Shown here: piece by piece, positions 1 through 8,461 of the stretch
Position numbering within the stretch: the first letter of the stretch is position 1
Layout of the letters: the number at the start of each line of letters is the position of its first letter
Source of the DNA: Phallus indusiatus
Lineage: Eukaryota; Basidiomycota; Agaricomycetes; Phallales; Phallaceae
NCBI GenBank assembly: GCA_027605045.1
Contig: JAQFWX010000002.1
Span: forward strand, 2,108,001-2,172,000
Length of the DNA: 64,000 nt
Direction of reading: 5' to 3'
Notes under the pieces: generated by a model
Database searches by the model: none
What the model was told of the DNA's origin: nothing
What the model saw: only the letters and a program-made list of their open reading frames with translations
Position numbers and translations under genes: made by a program

Positions 1-854
1 CCTCGTATTGTTCGCATGCGCTTGCGCCAACCGCTGTGAGATGGTTTCGGTTGCTCTGATACGACATTCATCCAGGGGTTCTGAATTAAGGGAAACCGCG
101 AATAATCGATCACCTTCTTCTGGGTGAAACTCGTCTTCCACATTCACGAGATCTGGCATATCTGGATCAGTGGATTCAGTTTCATCCAGGGAAACGGGAG
201 GGATCGCTCGAACTGAACGCAGGAAACGTTTCGGGCCTTTCTTTTCAGTAGAAGGCGGTCTACAAGATCGACATTCGGGATTACACCGGGTTAACTCGAC
301 CTCTCCAGTTGAGTAGTCGATTACCGGGTTGTGAGCCTTGAACCAGGGTAGTCCCAGCAACACTGGATATTTGCCGAGGGCGGTGACGGCAAACATGACA
401 CGTTCGGAATGGGTTTGATATCGCATCACCAGGTCCACTACATGCGTGATATTTCCCGCCTGATTGGGAGTACCATCAACATTGAAAACAGGAATCGGTT
501 TCGGTAATCGAATCTTCGGGAGCCGATTCTTCTCGACGAAGTCCTGATCGAGGAACATCCCACTAGCACCAGTGTCGAGCATCGCCTTCGAGTGAATGAG
601 ATCGCCCGTATCGGTGCTCTGAAGTTCTACATCGATCTCGAGCTTCTGAGTGCCGGCAGTGGCATTGAGACGGTATTCGCGTGGAATTCGCTTGCGTCTT
701 CCAATCGAAAGGCGACGAGGACTAGGGATCAGAGGGTTCGAGAGAGGAATGGATGCATCAGAGTCAATAGAATTCGAATCAGAAATTTCATTGCACTTGT
801 CTTCTATGTACAATACATCGAATCTATTTGACGTTGGCAGTGAGGGCGCATCCC
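1..854 (-). pseudogene. pol: Element 2 pol, N-terminal (protease) part
   Basis: The minus strand encodes the beginning of a Ty3 polyprotein closely similar to the pol of element 1. It holds an N-terminal linker, the aspartic protease active site DTGASG near 570-555, and the run up to the reverse transcriptase, where the window ends. As in element 1, the pol frame lies -1 relative to gag at the junction (gag stop at 855-857). The visible part is open, but the element as a whole is interrupted upstream, so it is not expected to be expressed. Protease, RT and integrase would normally be released from this polyprotein to copy and integrate the element; only the protease segment is visible here. 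Confidence 0.85.
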
Positions 855-1454
855 TTACTCGCTGCCGTTCTGAAAATCCTCTCTAGTTGCAGTGACCGCG
901 ATCTCGTTTTCTTCCGTAGCGATCTCGACACGATTCTGTGTTTCCAGCACATCTTGTTGAGCAAATCGTTGCTCGAGAATCTCGTCGATTTCATCGGTCT
1001 GCATAAATTGAACATCGAATGCGCGTGGGCAGTCCTTAACAAGATGACCTAATTGTCCACATCAGAAACACCGGGCTGTCTCAGTCTGTATGCGGCGGCG
1101 AGCAGCATCAACCTCCATGGCATCATTTCGGGTTGGAGGTGCAACATTAGCAGGGGCAGAAATCGGTGGTCGCATTGGGTGAGACATGGTGGCAGGGATC
1201 GGTGCACGAGGTGGAGGAAAAGGAGGTGGGGAGTAAATAGGGGGTCCCGTCGTACGTTGGTAGATCGGGAATGGGCTGGGTCGAGTTCGAGAGATCGGAA
1301 TCGACGTAAGAGGGGTTGAAGTCGAGTTACCGGCAATGACTCGACGTTGGGTGGCATTGAAAGCATCGTTGGTACGGCGAGCTTGATCGAAGAGTCTAGC
1401 AGCCTGAACCCATCCTTCGTAGTCGCTGTAATCGGGTCGATTCTGCATCGTTCC
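855..1454 (-). pseudogene. gag: Element 2 gag, C-terminal part with stop in zinc knuckle
   Basis: This is the second half of the element 2 nucleocapsid gene, continuing from 7674 once element 1 is removed. It encodes the end of the Gag core (motif DYEGWVQAARLFDQ), a proline-rich linker and a CCHC zinc knuckle. The knuckle is broken by an in-frame TGA at 1062-1064, between the first two cysteines (pattern CF*CGQLGHLVKDCP). Element 1 has arginine at the homologous place, so a CGA-to-TGA change is the simplest origin. After the stop the frame stays open to a gag terminator at 855-857, ending FQNGSE much as element 1 ends FQNGDE. Interrupted and nonsense-mutated, hence a pseudogene. Confidence 0.88.
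1450..1454 (+). repeat. Target-site duplication of element 1 (left copy)
   Basis: GTTCC at 1450-1454 directly precedes the 5' LTR and is repeated at 7674-7678 directly after the 3' LTR. A 5-bp duplication is standard for Ty3 integrases. The two copies lie inside the gag gene of element 2, and the duplicated codon region rejoins in frame. Confidence 0.95.
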
Positions 1455-1850
1455 TGTCAGGGTACGCTACCGCCGTCTCTCATTTCCTTGATTATTACCA
1501 TCGGCATCACTTCATTTCTATTTTATTTATTATTTCCGTGTTTTACTTTTACTTTCCGTTTCCTTGTTCTGTCTCTATTTCACTTTCTCTACTCGCGCGC
1601 GTCGCGCGCTCGTACCCGGCGTGATGCCCGTGACATCACGTCGCTTAGATTCGGCTTGGGCGCCTGGCACTTAGCTGTGCCAGGGCCGCACGCCGCGTCG
1701 TCGTTTATGTATATAGTAGCTGTACCTAGAGTGAGGGTCCCTAAGCTTGTTCTCTTAGGATCCCCTCCCTCTAGGTGAGTAGTTAGTATCTTCCCAATAT
1801 ATGTTCTCTTAGGATCCCCTCCCTCTAGCCTGAGCTGAGTAGCCCTAACA
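1455..1850 (+). repeat. 5' LTR of element 1
   Basis: The LTR starts TGTCAGGG and ends CCCTAACA, near-perfect terminal inverted repeats with the usual TG...CA ends. It contains a TATA box at 1710-1715, a predicted RNA start near 1743, and a duplicated 27-bp block (1749-1775 and 1803-1829) in the presumed R region. Base 19 of the LTR is the only difference from the 3' copy. Confidence 0.96.
1710..1753 (+). promoter_or_regulatory. LTR promoter: TATA box and predicted RNA start
   Basis: TATATA occurs at 1710-1715. The 11-mer AAGCTTGTTCT at 1743-1753 lies about 30 bp downstream, where TATA-directed transcription should begin. The same 11-mer is the exact reverse complement of the sequence just 3' of the LTR (1853-1863). 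In Tf1-type elements the first 11 nt of the RNA pair with the primer-binding site, so both position and pairing point to 1743 as the start. A TATAT-like box sits at a similar distance from the same 11-mer in the solo LTR at 8553-8904 (TATAT 8766-8770; 11-mer 8796-8806). The start site is inferred, not measured. Confidence 0.7.
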
Positions 1851-1867
1851 GTAGAACAAGCTTCTAC
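1851..1867 (+). other. Primer-binding site, self-priming type
   Basis: The 17 bases after the LTR are themselves palindromic (GTAGAA..TTCTAC) and contain AGAACAAGCTT at 1853-1863, complementary to 1743-1753 in the LTR. No TGG-type match to a tRNA 3' end is evident. Elements 2 (8445-8461) and 3 (about 9532-9548) carry the same site with at most one change. This fits Tf1/sushi self-priming, in which the 5' end of the RNA folds back to prime minus-strand synthesis. Confidence 0.75.
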
Positions 1868-2014
1868 TCGCAGACTGGCCGTTTTTATCGACACTCGTTA
1901 TCGAAAAATCGCGCTCGACACCGACTATCGCAGTGTCGTATTTTTCCTTCGAGTCCCGTCTATAACCGACCCCTCTGCTCCATCTTAAAAACACCATTTT
2001 CCTTTCTCTCTCTC

Positions 2015-3325
2015 ATGGACTCTTCTCCTCCACCCTCTGCACCCCCACTCGTCACCCTCAACGATGTGGCGACTATTATTATGCGGCAGTTCGCGGAAAT
2101 GGATGCCCGCTTGGCAAGACAGGAATCCCAGGCCTCGCAGATGATTGAGGTGCTGCAGAGCATCAGAGACGCGGCTAGAGCTGCTCCAACCCAAAACCCC
2201 CCTGTGGGTGACGCGTCCTCGTCTGGACAACCACCGGCTCCTGAGCATCAAGCCAGTTCACGCTCTTCCCGAAATACCCGACCTGCTGTACCTCCTTCGT
2301 TCGACGGAGATCGCTCCAAGGGTCGTGCCTTCTGGAACACTGTCGAGTTCTACATGAGTATATGCAGTCGCGACTTCGAGACTGATGAACTCAAGATCGG
2401 CTGGGCGATGTCGTACATGAATGAAGGTCGTGCCCTCACCTTCAGCGAATCTATGCTGAAAAGGTATCAAAGAGGAGAGAAGCCTTTCGCTGACTGGGAT
2501 GCCTTCCGAGAAAGATTCAAGGCGGATTTCTTTCCACAATCCGAGCAAGAAGATGCCATCAACACCCTCTACTCCAACCGCTATGTCCAAGGCAACAGGA
2601 CTGTGGAAGAATATGTAGACGCCTTCCGCGTACTCATTGAGCACGCTGGCTTTACGGAAGGACTCGCCATTAACACGTACTTTCGTAACGGTCTAGACCC
2701 GGCAATTGCATCTCTGGTAGCGACGATGAAAGACCGACCCGCACTCCACGACTACGAAGGCTGGATCAGGCAAGCACGCATGTTTGACATGGACAGGCGT
2801 TCCAACGAGGCCTTCACCGCTGCTCGCCGCCGACTCGTAGGCTCTGGAACAGCTCAGACAAATCCCGCAGCTGTCCCCGTTAATCGACCTCGTCCCAACC
2901 CTTTCCCGTCGTATCAGACCCTCCAGATCCAGAGGAGGCCCCCTGCCCCTTCCTATCAGGCTCCTCCCTATCCACCTCCCAGGCCATCATCTCAAATCAT
3001 GCCCGTGTTACCTCCGAGACCTGCGGCTCCTGCTCCTGCACCACAGGTTAGGCATGACCCGATGGACGTTGACGCTGCCCGTCGACGTGCTGGCCTAGAA
3101 TCAACCAGGTGCCGTCGCTGTGGAGCAACAGGCCATTGGGCTCGCGAATGCCCTCGTGCATATGACATCCGATATCTCCAGCCCGAGGAATTAGACGACA
3201 GTATCGCGCATCTGCTGGCCCAGAAAGACGCGCTAGAAGCCCAGACACGTGGTGACTCTGCTCTGACAGAAGGAGAGACTGTAGCCGCAGCAGAGGTAGA
3301 GGATTTTCAAAACGGCGACGAGTGA
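2015..3325 (+). CDS. gag: Gag nucleocapsid polyprotein of element 1
   Basis: This 436-aa structural protein forms the cytoplasmic virus-like particle and packages element RNA. The N-terminal 80 or so residues are Ser/Pro-rich with a short helical stretch. Residues about 85-260 match the retrotransposon Gag core (for example the motif FDGDRSKGRAFWNTVEFYM), followed by a proline-rich linker and one CCHC zinc knuckle at about 366-380 (CRRCGATGHWARECP). The ATG at 2015 is the first good start, 165 bp after the LTR. The stop at 3323-3325 overlaps the pol frame, which lies -1. No canonical X XXY YYZ slippery heptamer is visible at the overlap, so pol expression by frameshift or by reinitiation both remain possible. 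Element 2 has a paralogous gag ending in the same motif. Confidence 0.95.
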   Translation: MDSSPPPSAPPLVTLNDVATIIMRQFAEMDARLARQESQASQMIEVLQSIRDAARAAPTQNPPVGDASSSGQPPAPEHQASSRSSRNTRPAVPPSFDGDRSKGRAFWNTVEFYMSICSRDFETDELKIGWAMSYMNEGRALTFSESMLKRYQRGEKPFADWDAFRERFKADFFPQSEQEDAINTLYSNRYVQGNRTVEEYVDAFRVLIEHAGFTEGLAINTYFRNGLDPAIASLVATMKDRPALHDYEGWIRQARMFDMDRRSNEAFTAARRRLVGSGTAQTNPAAVPVNRPRPNPFPSYQTLQIQRRPPAPSYQAPPYPPPRPSSQIMPVLPPRPAAPAPAPQVRHDPMDVDAARRRAGLESTRCRRCGATGHWARECPRAYDIRYLQPEELDDSIAHLLAQKDALEAQTRGDSALTEGETVAAAEVEDFQNGDE

Positions 3326-6300
3326 TAGATGCACCCTCGTTGCCGACATCTAATAGATTCGACGTTTTGTACATAGATCGCGAACAAAATGACACTTCTG
3401 ATTCGAATCTAACTACCCCTGCTGCATCCCCTGCTAAACCCGAAGAATCGTCTCCACCTGCTACACGCTCTGTTTCAACTCCATGTATGCTGTCGCCTTC
3501 TCTACGTCGCGCATTACCAAGCGAATACCGACTTGCAGCTACTGCTGGCACGCAGAAGCTAGAGATCCCGGTGGAACTACAGAGTGTTGACACTGGAGCC
3601 CTGCTGCACAGCAAGGCCATGCTGGACACTGGAGCTAGCGGTATGTTCCTCGATCGCGACTTTGTCAAGAAGCATCGGCTTCCCTCCGTACGTCTTGCTA
3701 AACCAATTCCCGTGTTTAACGTCGACGGTACGCCCAACCATGCTGGTTCTATCACCCACGTCGTCGACCTCGTTGTTCGCTTTCGAGATCACTCTGAACG
3801 CACCTTGTTCGCCGTTACCTCGCTCAAGTATCCCGTCCTATTTGGGCTGCCATGGTTCAAGGCTCACAATCCCGTCATAGACTACGCAACTGGTCGAGTA
3901 GAGTTCATGCGCTGCAGCCCCAGTTGTCGGTCTTGTGCTCCACGCTGGCCAGCGGGTAAGCTCTCTAAGCGTGCATTCCAACAGATCCGACGCGCACCTC
4001 TACCAGAGCTTGACGACACCGAGGCCGATGATCCTGATATACCAGACCTGGTTGACGTCGAGTCTGAGATTGAGGAAGGTGATCGACTATTCGCGATATC
4101 AATACTGCCTGACGAGCCCGACACTCACCGCATATATGCCACCGAGACCATCTCCCAGCGACTGGCTCGGGCTCACGCCAACAACGCAGACGCACCAGCA
4201 CCCAAAGGCTTTCGGGATATCGTGCCAGAGATGTTCCACGACTTTGCCGACATTTTCTCGAAGGAGTCGTTCGACTCGTTGCCGCAGTCGAAGAAGTGGG
4301 ACCACCCGATAGAGCTTGTGCCGGGTTCTGAGCCTAAGTCTTGCAAGATCTACCCACTGTCGCCTAATGAGCAGGCCGAGTTAGATGCGTTTCTGGAAGA
4401 AAACCTTGCATCTGGACGAATCCGACCCTCGAAGTCGCCTATGGCGTCCCCAGTCTTCTTCATCAAGAAGAAAGATGGCTCTCTCCGTCTTATTCAGGAC
4501 TATCGCGCGTTGAATGCCATGACAATCAAGAATCGCTACCCGCTACCTCTGATCTCCGAGCTCATCAACAAGCTACAGGGTGCCCGGTACTTTACCAAAC
4601 TGGACGTGCGCTGGGGCTATAACAATGTACGGATAAAGGAAGGAGATGAGTGGAAGGCTGCTTTCCGCACCAATCGCGGCCTCTTCGAGCCCCTGGTGAT
4701 GTTCTTTGGTCTCACTAACAGCCCTGCCACCTTCCAGACGATGATGAACGAGATCTTCGAGGATATGATCTCTGAAGGTGTTGTTGCCGTCTACATCGAC
4801 GACATTCTCATCTACACGCAGAGTCGGGAACAGCACGACCAGATCACCCGACGTGTTCTCGAACGTCTCCGCGATCACAAGTTGTACCTCAAGGCGGAGA
4901 AGTGCGAGTTTTGCCGGACCAAGATCGAGTACCTGGGTGTCGTCATTTCCGAGAACACCGTCGAGATGGACCCCGCGAAAGTCTCGGGTGTCAGAGACTG
5001 GCCAGTCCCGAAAAATGTCACTGAGGTCCAGTCCTTCCTAGGTTTCGCCAACTTTTATCGTCGGTTTATCAAGGACTTTGCGCGTATCGCCAATCCCATG
5101 TTTGGGTTAACCAAAAAGGACACCCCCTTCGTCTGGTCTGACAATTGTCAGCATGCCTTCGATACACTAAAGTCGTCTATCACGTCCGCCCCCATCCTCC
5201 TCATTCCCAACCCCGCTAACCCTTACAGAGTTGAGGCCGACAGTTCCGACTTTGCAACAGGTGCAGTTCTCTCACAGTTGTCGAACGATGACGGCAAATG
5301 GCACCCAGTTGCTTTCTTCTCGAAAGCCCTTAGCCCCGTCGAACGCAACTACGAGATTCACGACAAGGAAATGCTGGCTATCATACGGTCTCTAGAGGAA
5401 TGGCGACACTTTCTTGAAGGCGCGTCTCACCCTATCGACATACGGACTGATCACAAGAATCTCGAGTACTTCATGTCCGCGCGTAACCTCAATCGTCGTC
5501 AAGCCAGATGGTCAGTATATCTCTCGCATTTCGATTTTACTCTACAGCATATACCGGGTAAATCAATGGGTAAACCTGATGGTTTATCCCGTCGGTCAGA
5601 CCATGGCTCGGGAAAGGACGACAATTGTGGCGTCACTCTAATCCGACCCGAAATGTTTGCAATCAATGCTCTGCAGACATTCCGTCTTAAGGGGGAGGAG
5701 GAGGACCTTTTACGCCAGATTCGCAAGGCCAAACGAGAAGGCAAGGTCGAGGATAGCGTGTCAAAAGCCGTCGCAACACTTCATGCCCTAGGTGGTCGCT
5801 CAGCTCACTCATCGGAATGGTTCGAGGATCAGGACCTCCTTTATTATCGCGGCAAGGTTTACATGCCAAACGTGGATGAATTACGTCGGAAAATCCTTTC
5901 CAGACATCATGACACCAAACTCGGTGGCCACCCCGGTCGTTTCAAAACTCTCGAGCTCGTTTCGCGCACCTTTTGGTGGCCAGGTGTCTCTAGGTATGTA
6001 CAACGCTATGTAGAGGCCTGCGATATGTGTCTGCGTACGAAACCATCTCGCCATGCTCCCTATGGCCTTCTCCGACCCACAGAGGTGCCAAGTCGACCTT
6101 GGGAACACATCTCAGTCGACTTCATCGTGGAACTACCGGAATCCAACGGTTTCGACGCGATCCTCTCGGTCGTCGACTCTCTCACCAAACGGGTTCATTT
6201 CGTGCCGACATTTACGACACTTGACGCGACAGGTCTAGCCCGACTGTACCTCCAACACGTCTGGAAGCTCCATGGTCTCCCCATGAAGGTGATCTCTGAC

Positions 6301-7266
6301 AGAGGTCCCCAGTTCGCGTCCCGCTTCACACAGGAGCTTTCTAGGCTCCTGGGCATACGGCTTGCACCCTCTACGGCGTATCATCCTCAAACCGATGGTC
6401 AGACAGAATGGGTCAATGCAGAAGTTGAGCAGTACCTTCGACTTTTCACCTCAGAGCGGCAGGACGACTGGGACCAGATGCTGCCCCTGGCTGAGTTCGC
6501 ATACAACAACCATGTACACTCAGCTACACATTCGACACCGTTTGAGCTCGACACTGGACGACATCCTCGTATGGGATTCGAACCGCTGGTTGCCGACTCG
6601 AAGATCGAATCTGTCAACGAGTTCAAGACGCGTATGGAATCGACGATAGAGGAAGCCAAGGCCGCCATAGCCAGGTCGAAGGACGAGATGGCCAAGTACT
6701 ACGATCGGAAACACATTCCGGCACCTGAATACAAGGTTGGCGACAAGGTATACCTCGATTCGAGCGACATTCGTACCACCAGGCCCTCCGCCAAGTTATC
6801 GCATCGGTACTTGGGGCCTTTTCCGATAGTCAGCAAGGTCGGGTCGCACGCATACAAGTTGCGTTTACCACTGTCGATGTCAAGGCTTCATCCAGTATTC
6901 CACGTCGGGAAGTTACGTCCCAAGGTTGAAGATACGATCCCGGGTCGTCGCGTTAAGGCTCCACCACCTCCTGAGGTCAGGGACGATGGTGAACACTATG
7001 TCGTGGAACGGATCTTAGACAGTCGTGTCTTCCGGAGACGACTCGAGTATAAGGTGTGTTGGGAAGGCTATGGTCCCGAGCATGACCAGTGGGAACCCGA
7101 GTCGAATATTGCAGCCCTGGATCTCATTAAGGAATTCCACCGCGAACATCCGAGTGCGCCACGCTCGATAAATGGCCTTCTTTTCCATCGTCGCCCTCGG
7201 TTCGATTTTTCTAAGTTACAGGCATCATTAGTCGAAGCTACAGGCGTCGGGACGCCGCCTCGTTGA
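3322..7266 (+). CDS. pol: Pol polyprotein of element 1 (PR-RT-RH-IN-chromodomain)
   Basis: The frame encodes 1314 aa. Visible domains in order are aspartic protease (DTGAS, about residues 102-106), reverse transcriptase with catalytic YIDD at about 491, RNase H (with TDHKNLEYF), integrase with an HHCC zinc-binding region at about 861-900 and D,D,E residues at about 933, 993 and 1028 (SVDF, SDRG, TEW), and a C-terminal chromodomain at about 1225-1275 with KVCWEGYGPEHDQWEP. The chromodomain would steer integration to marked chromatin, as known for chromoviruses. The frame opens with GTG at 3322 rather than ATG and is open further upstream, so it is probably made as a Gag-Pol fusion by -1 frameshifting or by termination-reinitiation. 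No internal stop is present, and with near-identical LTRs this looks like a potentially active copy. Confidence 0.95.
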   Translation: MIDAPSLPTSNRFDVLYIDREQNDTSDSNLTTPAASPAKPEESSPPATRSVSTPCMLSPSLRRALPSEYRLAATAGTQKLEIPVELQSVDTGALLHSKAMLDTGASGMFLDRDFVKKHRLPSVRLAKPIPVFNVDGTPNHAGSITHVVDLVVRFRDHSERTLFAVTSLKYPVLFGLPWFKAHNPVIDYATGRVEFMRCSPSCRSCAPRWPAGKLSKRAFQQIRRAPLPELDDTEADDPDIPDLVDVESEIEEGDRLFAISILPDEPDTHRIYATETISQRLARAHANNADAPAPKGFRDIVPEMFHDFADIFSKESFDSLPQSKKWDHPIELVPGSEPKSCKIYPLSPNEQAELDAFLEENLASGRIRPSKSPMASPVFFIKKKDGSLRLIQDYRALNAMTIKNRYPLPLISELINKLQGARYFTKLDVRWGYNNVRIKEGDEWKAAFRTNRGLFEPLVMFFGLTNSPATFQTMMNEIFEDMISEGVVAVYIDDILIYTQSREQHDQITRRVLERLRDHKLYLKAEKCEFCRTKIEYLGVVISENTVEMDPAKVSGVRDWPVPKNVTEVQSFLGFANFYRRFIKDFARIANPMFGLTKKDTPFVWSDNCQHAFDTLKSSITSAPILLIPNPANPYRVEADSSDFATGAVLSQLSNDDGKWHPVAFFSKALSPVERNYEIHDKEMLAIIRSLEEWRHFLEGASHPIDIRTDHKNLEYFMSARNLNRRQARWSVYLSHFDFTLQHIPGKSMGKPDGLSRRSDHGSGKDDNCGVTLIRPEMFAINALQTFRLKGEEEDLLRQIRKAKREGKVEDSVSKAVATLHALGGRSAHSSEWFEDQDLLYYRGKVYMPNVDELRRKILSRHHDTKLGGHPGRFKTLELVSRTFWWPGVSRYVQRYVEACDMCLRTKPSRHAPYGLLRPTEVPSRPWEHISVDFIVELPESNGFDAILSVVDSLTKRVHFVPTFTTLDATGLARLYLQHVWKLHGLPMKVISDRGPQFASRFTQELSRLLGIRLAPSTAYHPQTDGQTEWVNAEVEQYLRLFTSERQDDWDQMLPLAEFAYNNHVHSATHSTPFELDTGRHPRMGFEPLVADSKIESVNEFKTRMESTIEEAKAAIARSKDEMAKYYDRKHIPAPEYKVGDKVYLDSSDIRTTRPSAKLSHRYLGPFPIVSKVGSHAYKLRLPLSMSRLHPVFHVGKLRPKVEDTIPGRRVKAPPPPEVRDDGEHYVVERILDSRVFRRRLEYKVCWEGYGPEHDQWEPESNIAALDLIKEFHREHPSAPRSINGLLFHRRPRFDFSKLQASLVEATGVGTPPR

Positions 7267-7277
7267 AGGGGGGATGG
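7265..7277 (+). other. Polypurine tract of element 1
   Basis: The purine run GAAGGGGGGA lies at 7265-7274, immediately before the 3' LTR, and overlaps the pol stop codon. It would prime plus-strand DNA synthesis. Confidence 0.85.
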
Positions 7278-7673
7278 TGTCAGGGTACGCTACCGCTGTC
7301 TCTCATTTCCTTGATTATTACCATCGGCATCACTTCATTTCTATTTTATTTATTATTTCCGTGTTTTACTTTTACTTTCCGTTTCCTTGTTCTGTCTCTA
7401 TTTCACTTTCTCTACTCGCGCGCGTCGCGCGCTCGTACCCGGCGTGATGCCCGTGACATCACGTCGCTTAGATTCGGCTTGGGCGCCTGGCACTTAGCTG
7501 TGCCAGGGCCGCACGCCGCGTCGTCGTTTATGTATATAGTAGCTGTACCTAGAGTGAGGGTCCCTAAGCTTGTTCTCTTAGGATCCCCTCCCTCTAGGTG
7601 AGTAGTTAGTATCTTCCCAATATATGTTCTCTTAGGATCCCCTCCCTCTAGCCTGAGCTGAGTAGCCCTAACA
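7278..7673 (+). repeat. 3' LTR of element 1
   Basis: This is a 396-bp direct repeat of 1455-1850 with a single difference seen (T at 7296 versus C at 1473). It ends CCCTAACA and is followed by the target duplication GTTCC at 7674-7678. Confidence 0.96.
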
Positions 7674-8317
7674 GTTCCCACTTTACTAGAGATCTCCCGG
7701 TCTAAACCTTGTCGATAATACGTCGTCAGCGCAAGGCCATCATGAATCGTAAATCCAGCGCGATCTACGATTATGCGAAACGCGTCGGTGTAATCGTCTA
7801 CATTTCGACCTCCTTGAGCATAACGTCCCGAAAGAAGGAGATTCAATGCATCCTCGGCTTCGGTCACTGGGAAGAATTCAGAACGAAACTTTTGTCGGAA
7901 ATCTTCCCAGGTCTCATAAGGAGCCAGTCCCCGGTTGTACTGGGCCTGAACAAGTTCGGCAAAGGCACCAGCGCGTCCACTATTCATGTAGGATAGTACC
8001 CAGATGACTTTGGTACTGAGATTCGGGAAATCGCCACCGCATACGCTCATGTAGAGTTCGACCGAGTTCCAGAATGTACGGCCATTTTTGCGATCTCCGT
8101 CATAGGCGAGAGGTACAGCAGGGCGAGTGTTTCGAGACGATCTTGTCTCGTTTTGAGGATTTGGAACCGAGGCTCCAGGATTAGGGGTGTTCGGATTAGC
8201 GGGATCGGCAGTAGAAGCCTGGGGGGGAAGAAGTCGGTTGAGATGAGTTACAAGCTCTTCCATTCTTTGTTCAATCGCAGTGAGGCGAACGATGGGATCA
8301 CTCTCAGGCTGTTCCAT
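7674..8317 (-). pseudogene. gag: Element 2 gag, N-terminal part
   Basis: The minus strand starts MEQPESDP at 8317 and encodes an N-terminal helical/proline-rich stretch followed by the Gag core (motifs SRNTRPAVPLAYDGDRKNG and TFWNSVELYMSVC), homologous to residues about 85-255 of the element 1 Gag. The frame runs into element 1 at 7673. When the insertion is removed, the codons continue at 1454. It is an insertionally inactivated gene. Confidence 0.9.
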
Positions 8318-8461
8318 GACGAAAGGAATCGAAGAACGAAGGGCGGAGGGGTCGTTTTATGGGCGAAAAGCGTCGGGAACGTCTGAGACACTGCTGACAA
8401 AGAGTTTCCGAAGGAAAACGACAATAGAAACGACCAGTCCGAAGGTAGAAGCTTGTTCTAC
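8318..8461 (-). other. Element 2 leader with self-priming site
   Basis: This 144-bp untranslated leader lies between LTR and gag. Next to the LTR, 8445-8461 reads GTAGAAGCTTGTTCTAC, the same palindromic primer site as in element 1. Its AGAACAAGCTT (minus strand) is complementary to the AAGCTTGTTCT inside LTRs of this family. Confidence 0.75.

Larger units (their letters stand above)
1455..7673 (+). mobile_element. Element 1: complete young Ty3 chromovirus
   Basis: This is a full-length LTR retrotransposon of 6219 bp. It has two 396-bp LTRs (1455-1850 and 7278-7673), a primer-binding region at 1851-1867, gag at 2015-3325, pol at 3322-7266, a polypurine tract at 7265-7274 and 5-bp target duplications GTTCC. 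By eye the LTRs differ at only one base (C at 1473, T at 7296), so insertion was recent. Domain order protease-RT-RNaseH-integrase-chromodomain places it among chromoviruses. Both ORFs are open, so the copy may be active. Confidence 0.97.

Noticed and set aside
1347..1778. Plus-strand ORF spanning the left edge of element 1 (also 7263-7601)
   Set aside because: The two share the LTR sequence and simply translate LTR U3; hydrophobic runs come from T-rich DNA.
2258..2644. Minus-strand ORF opposite gag (and 3048-3755 opposite the gag/pol junction)
   Set aside because: These are mirror frames of well-supported gag and pol genes; no motif or independent signal.
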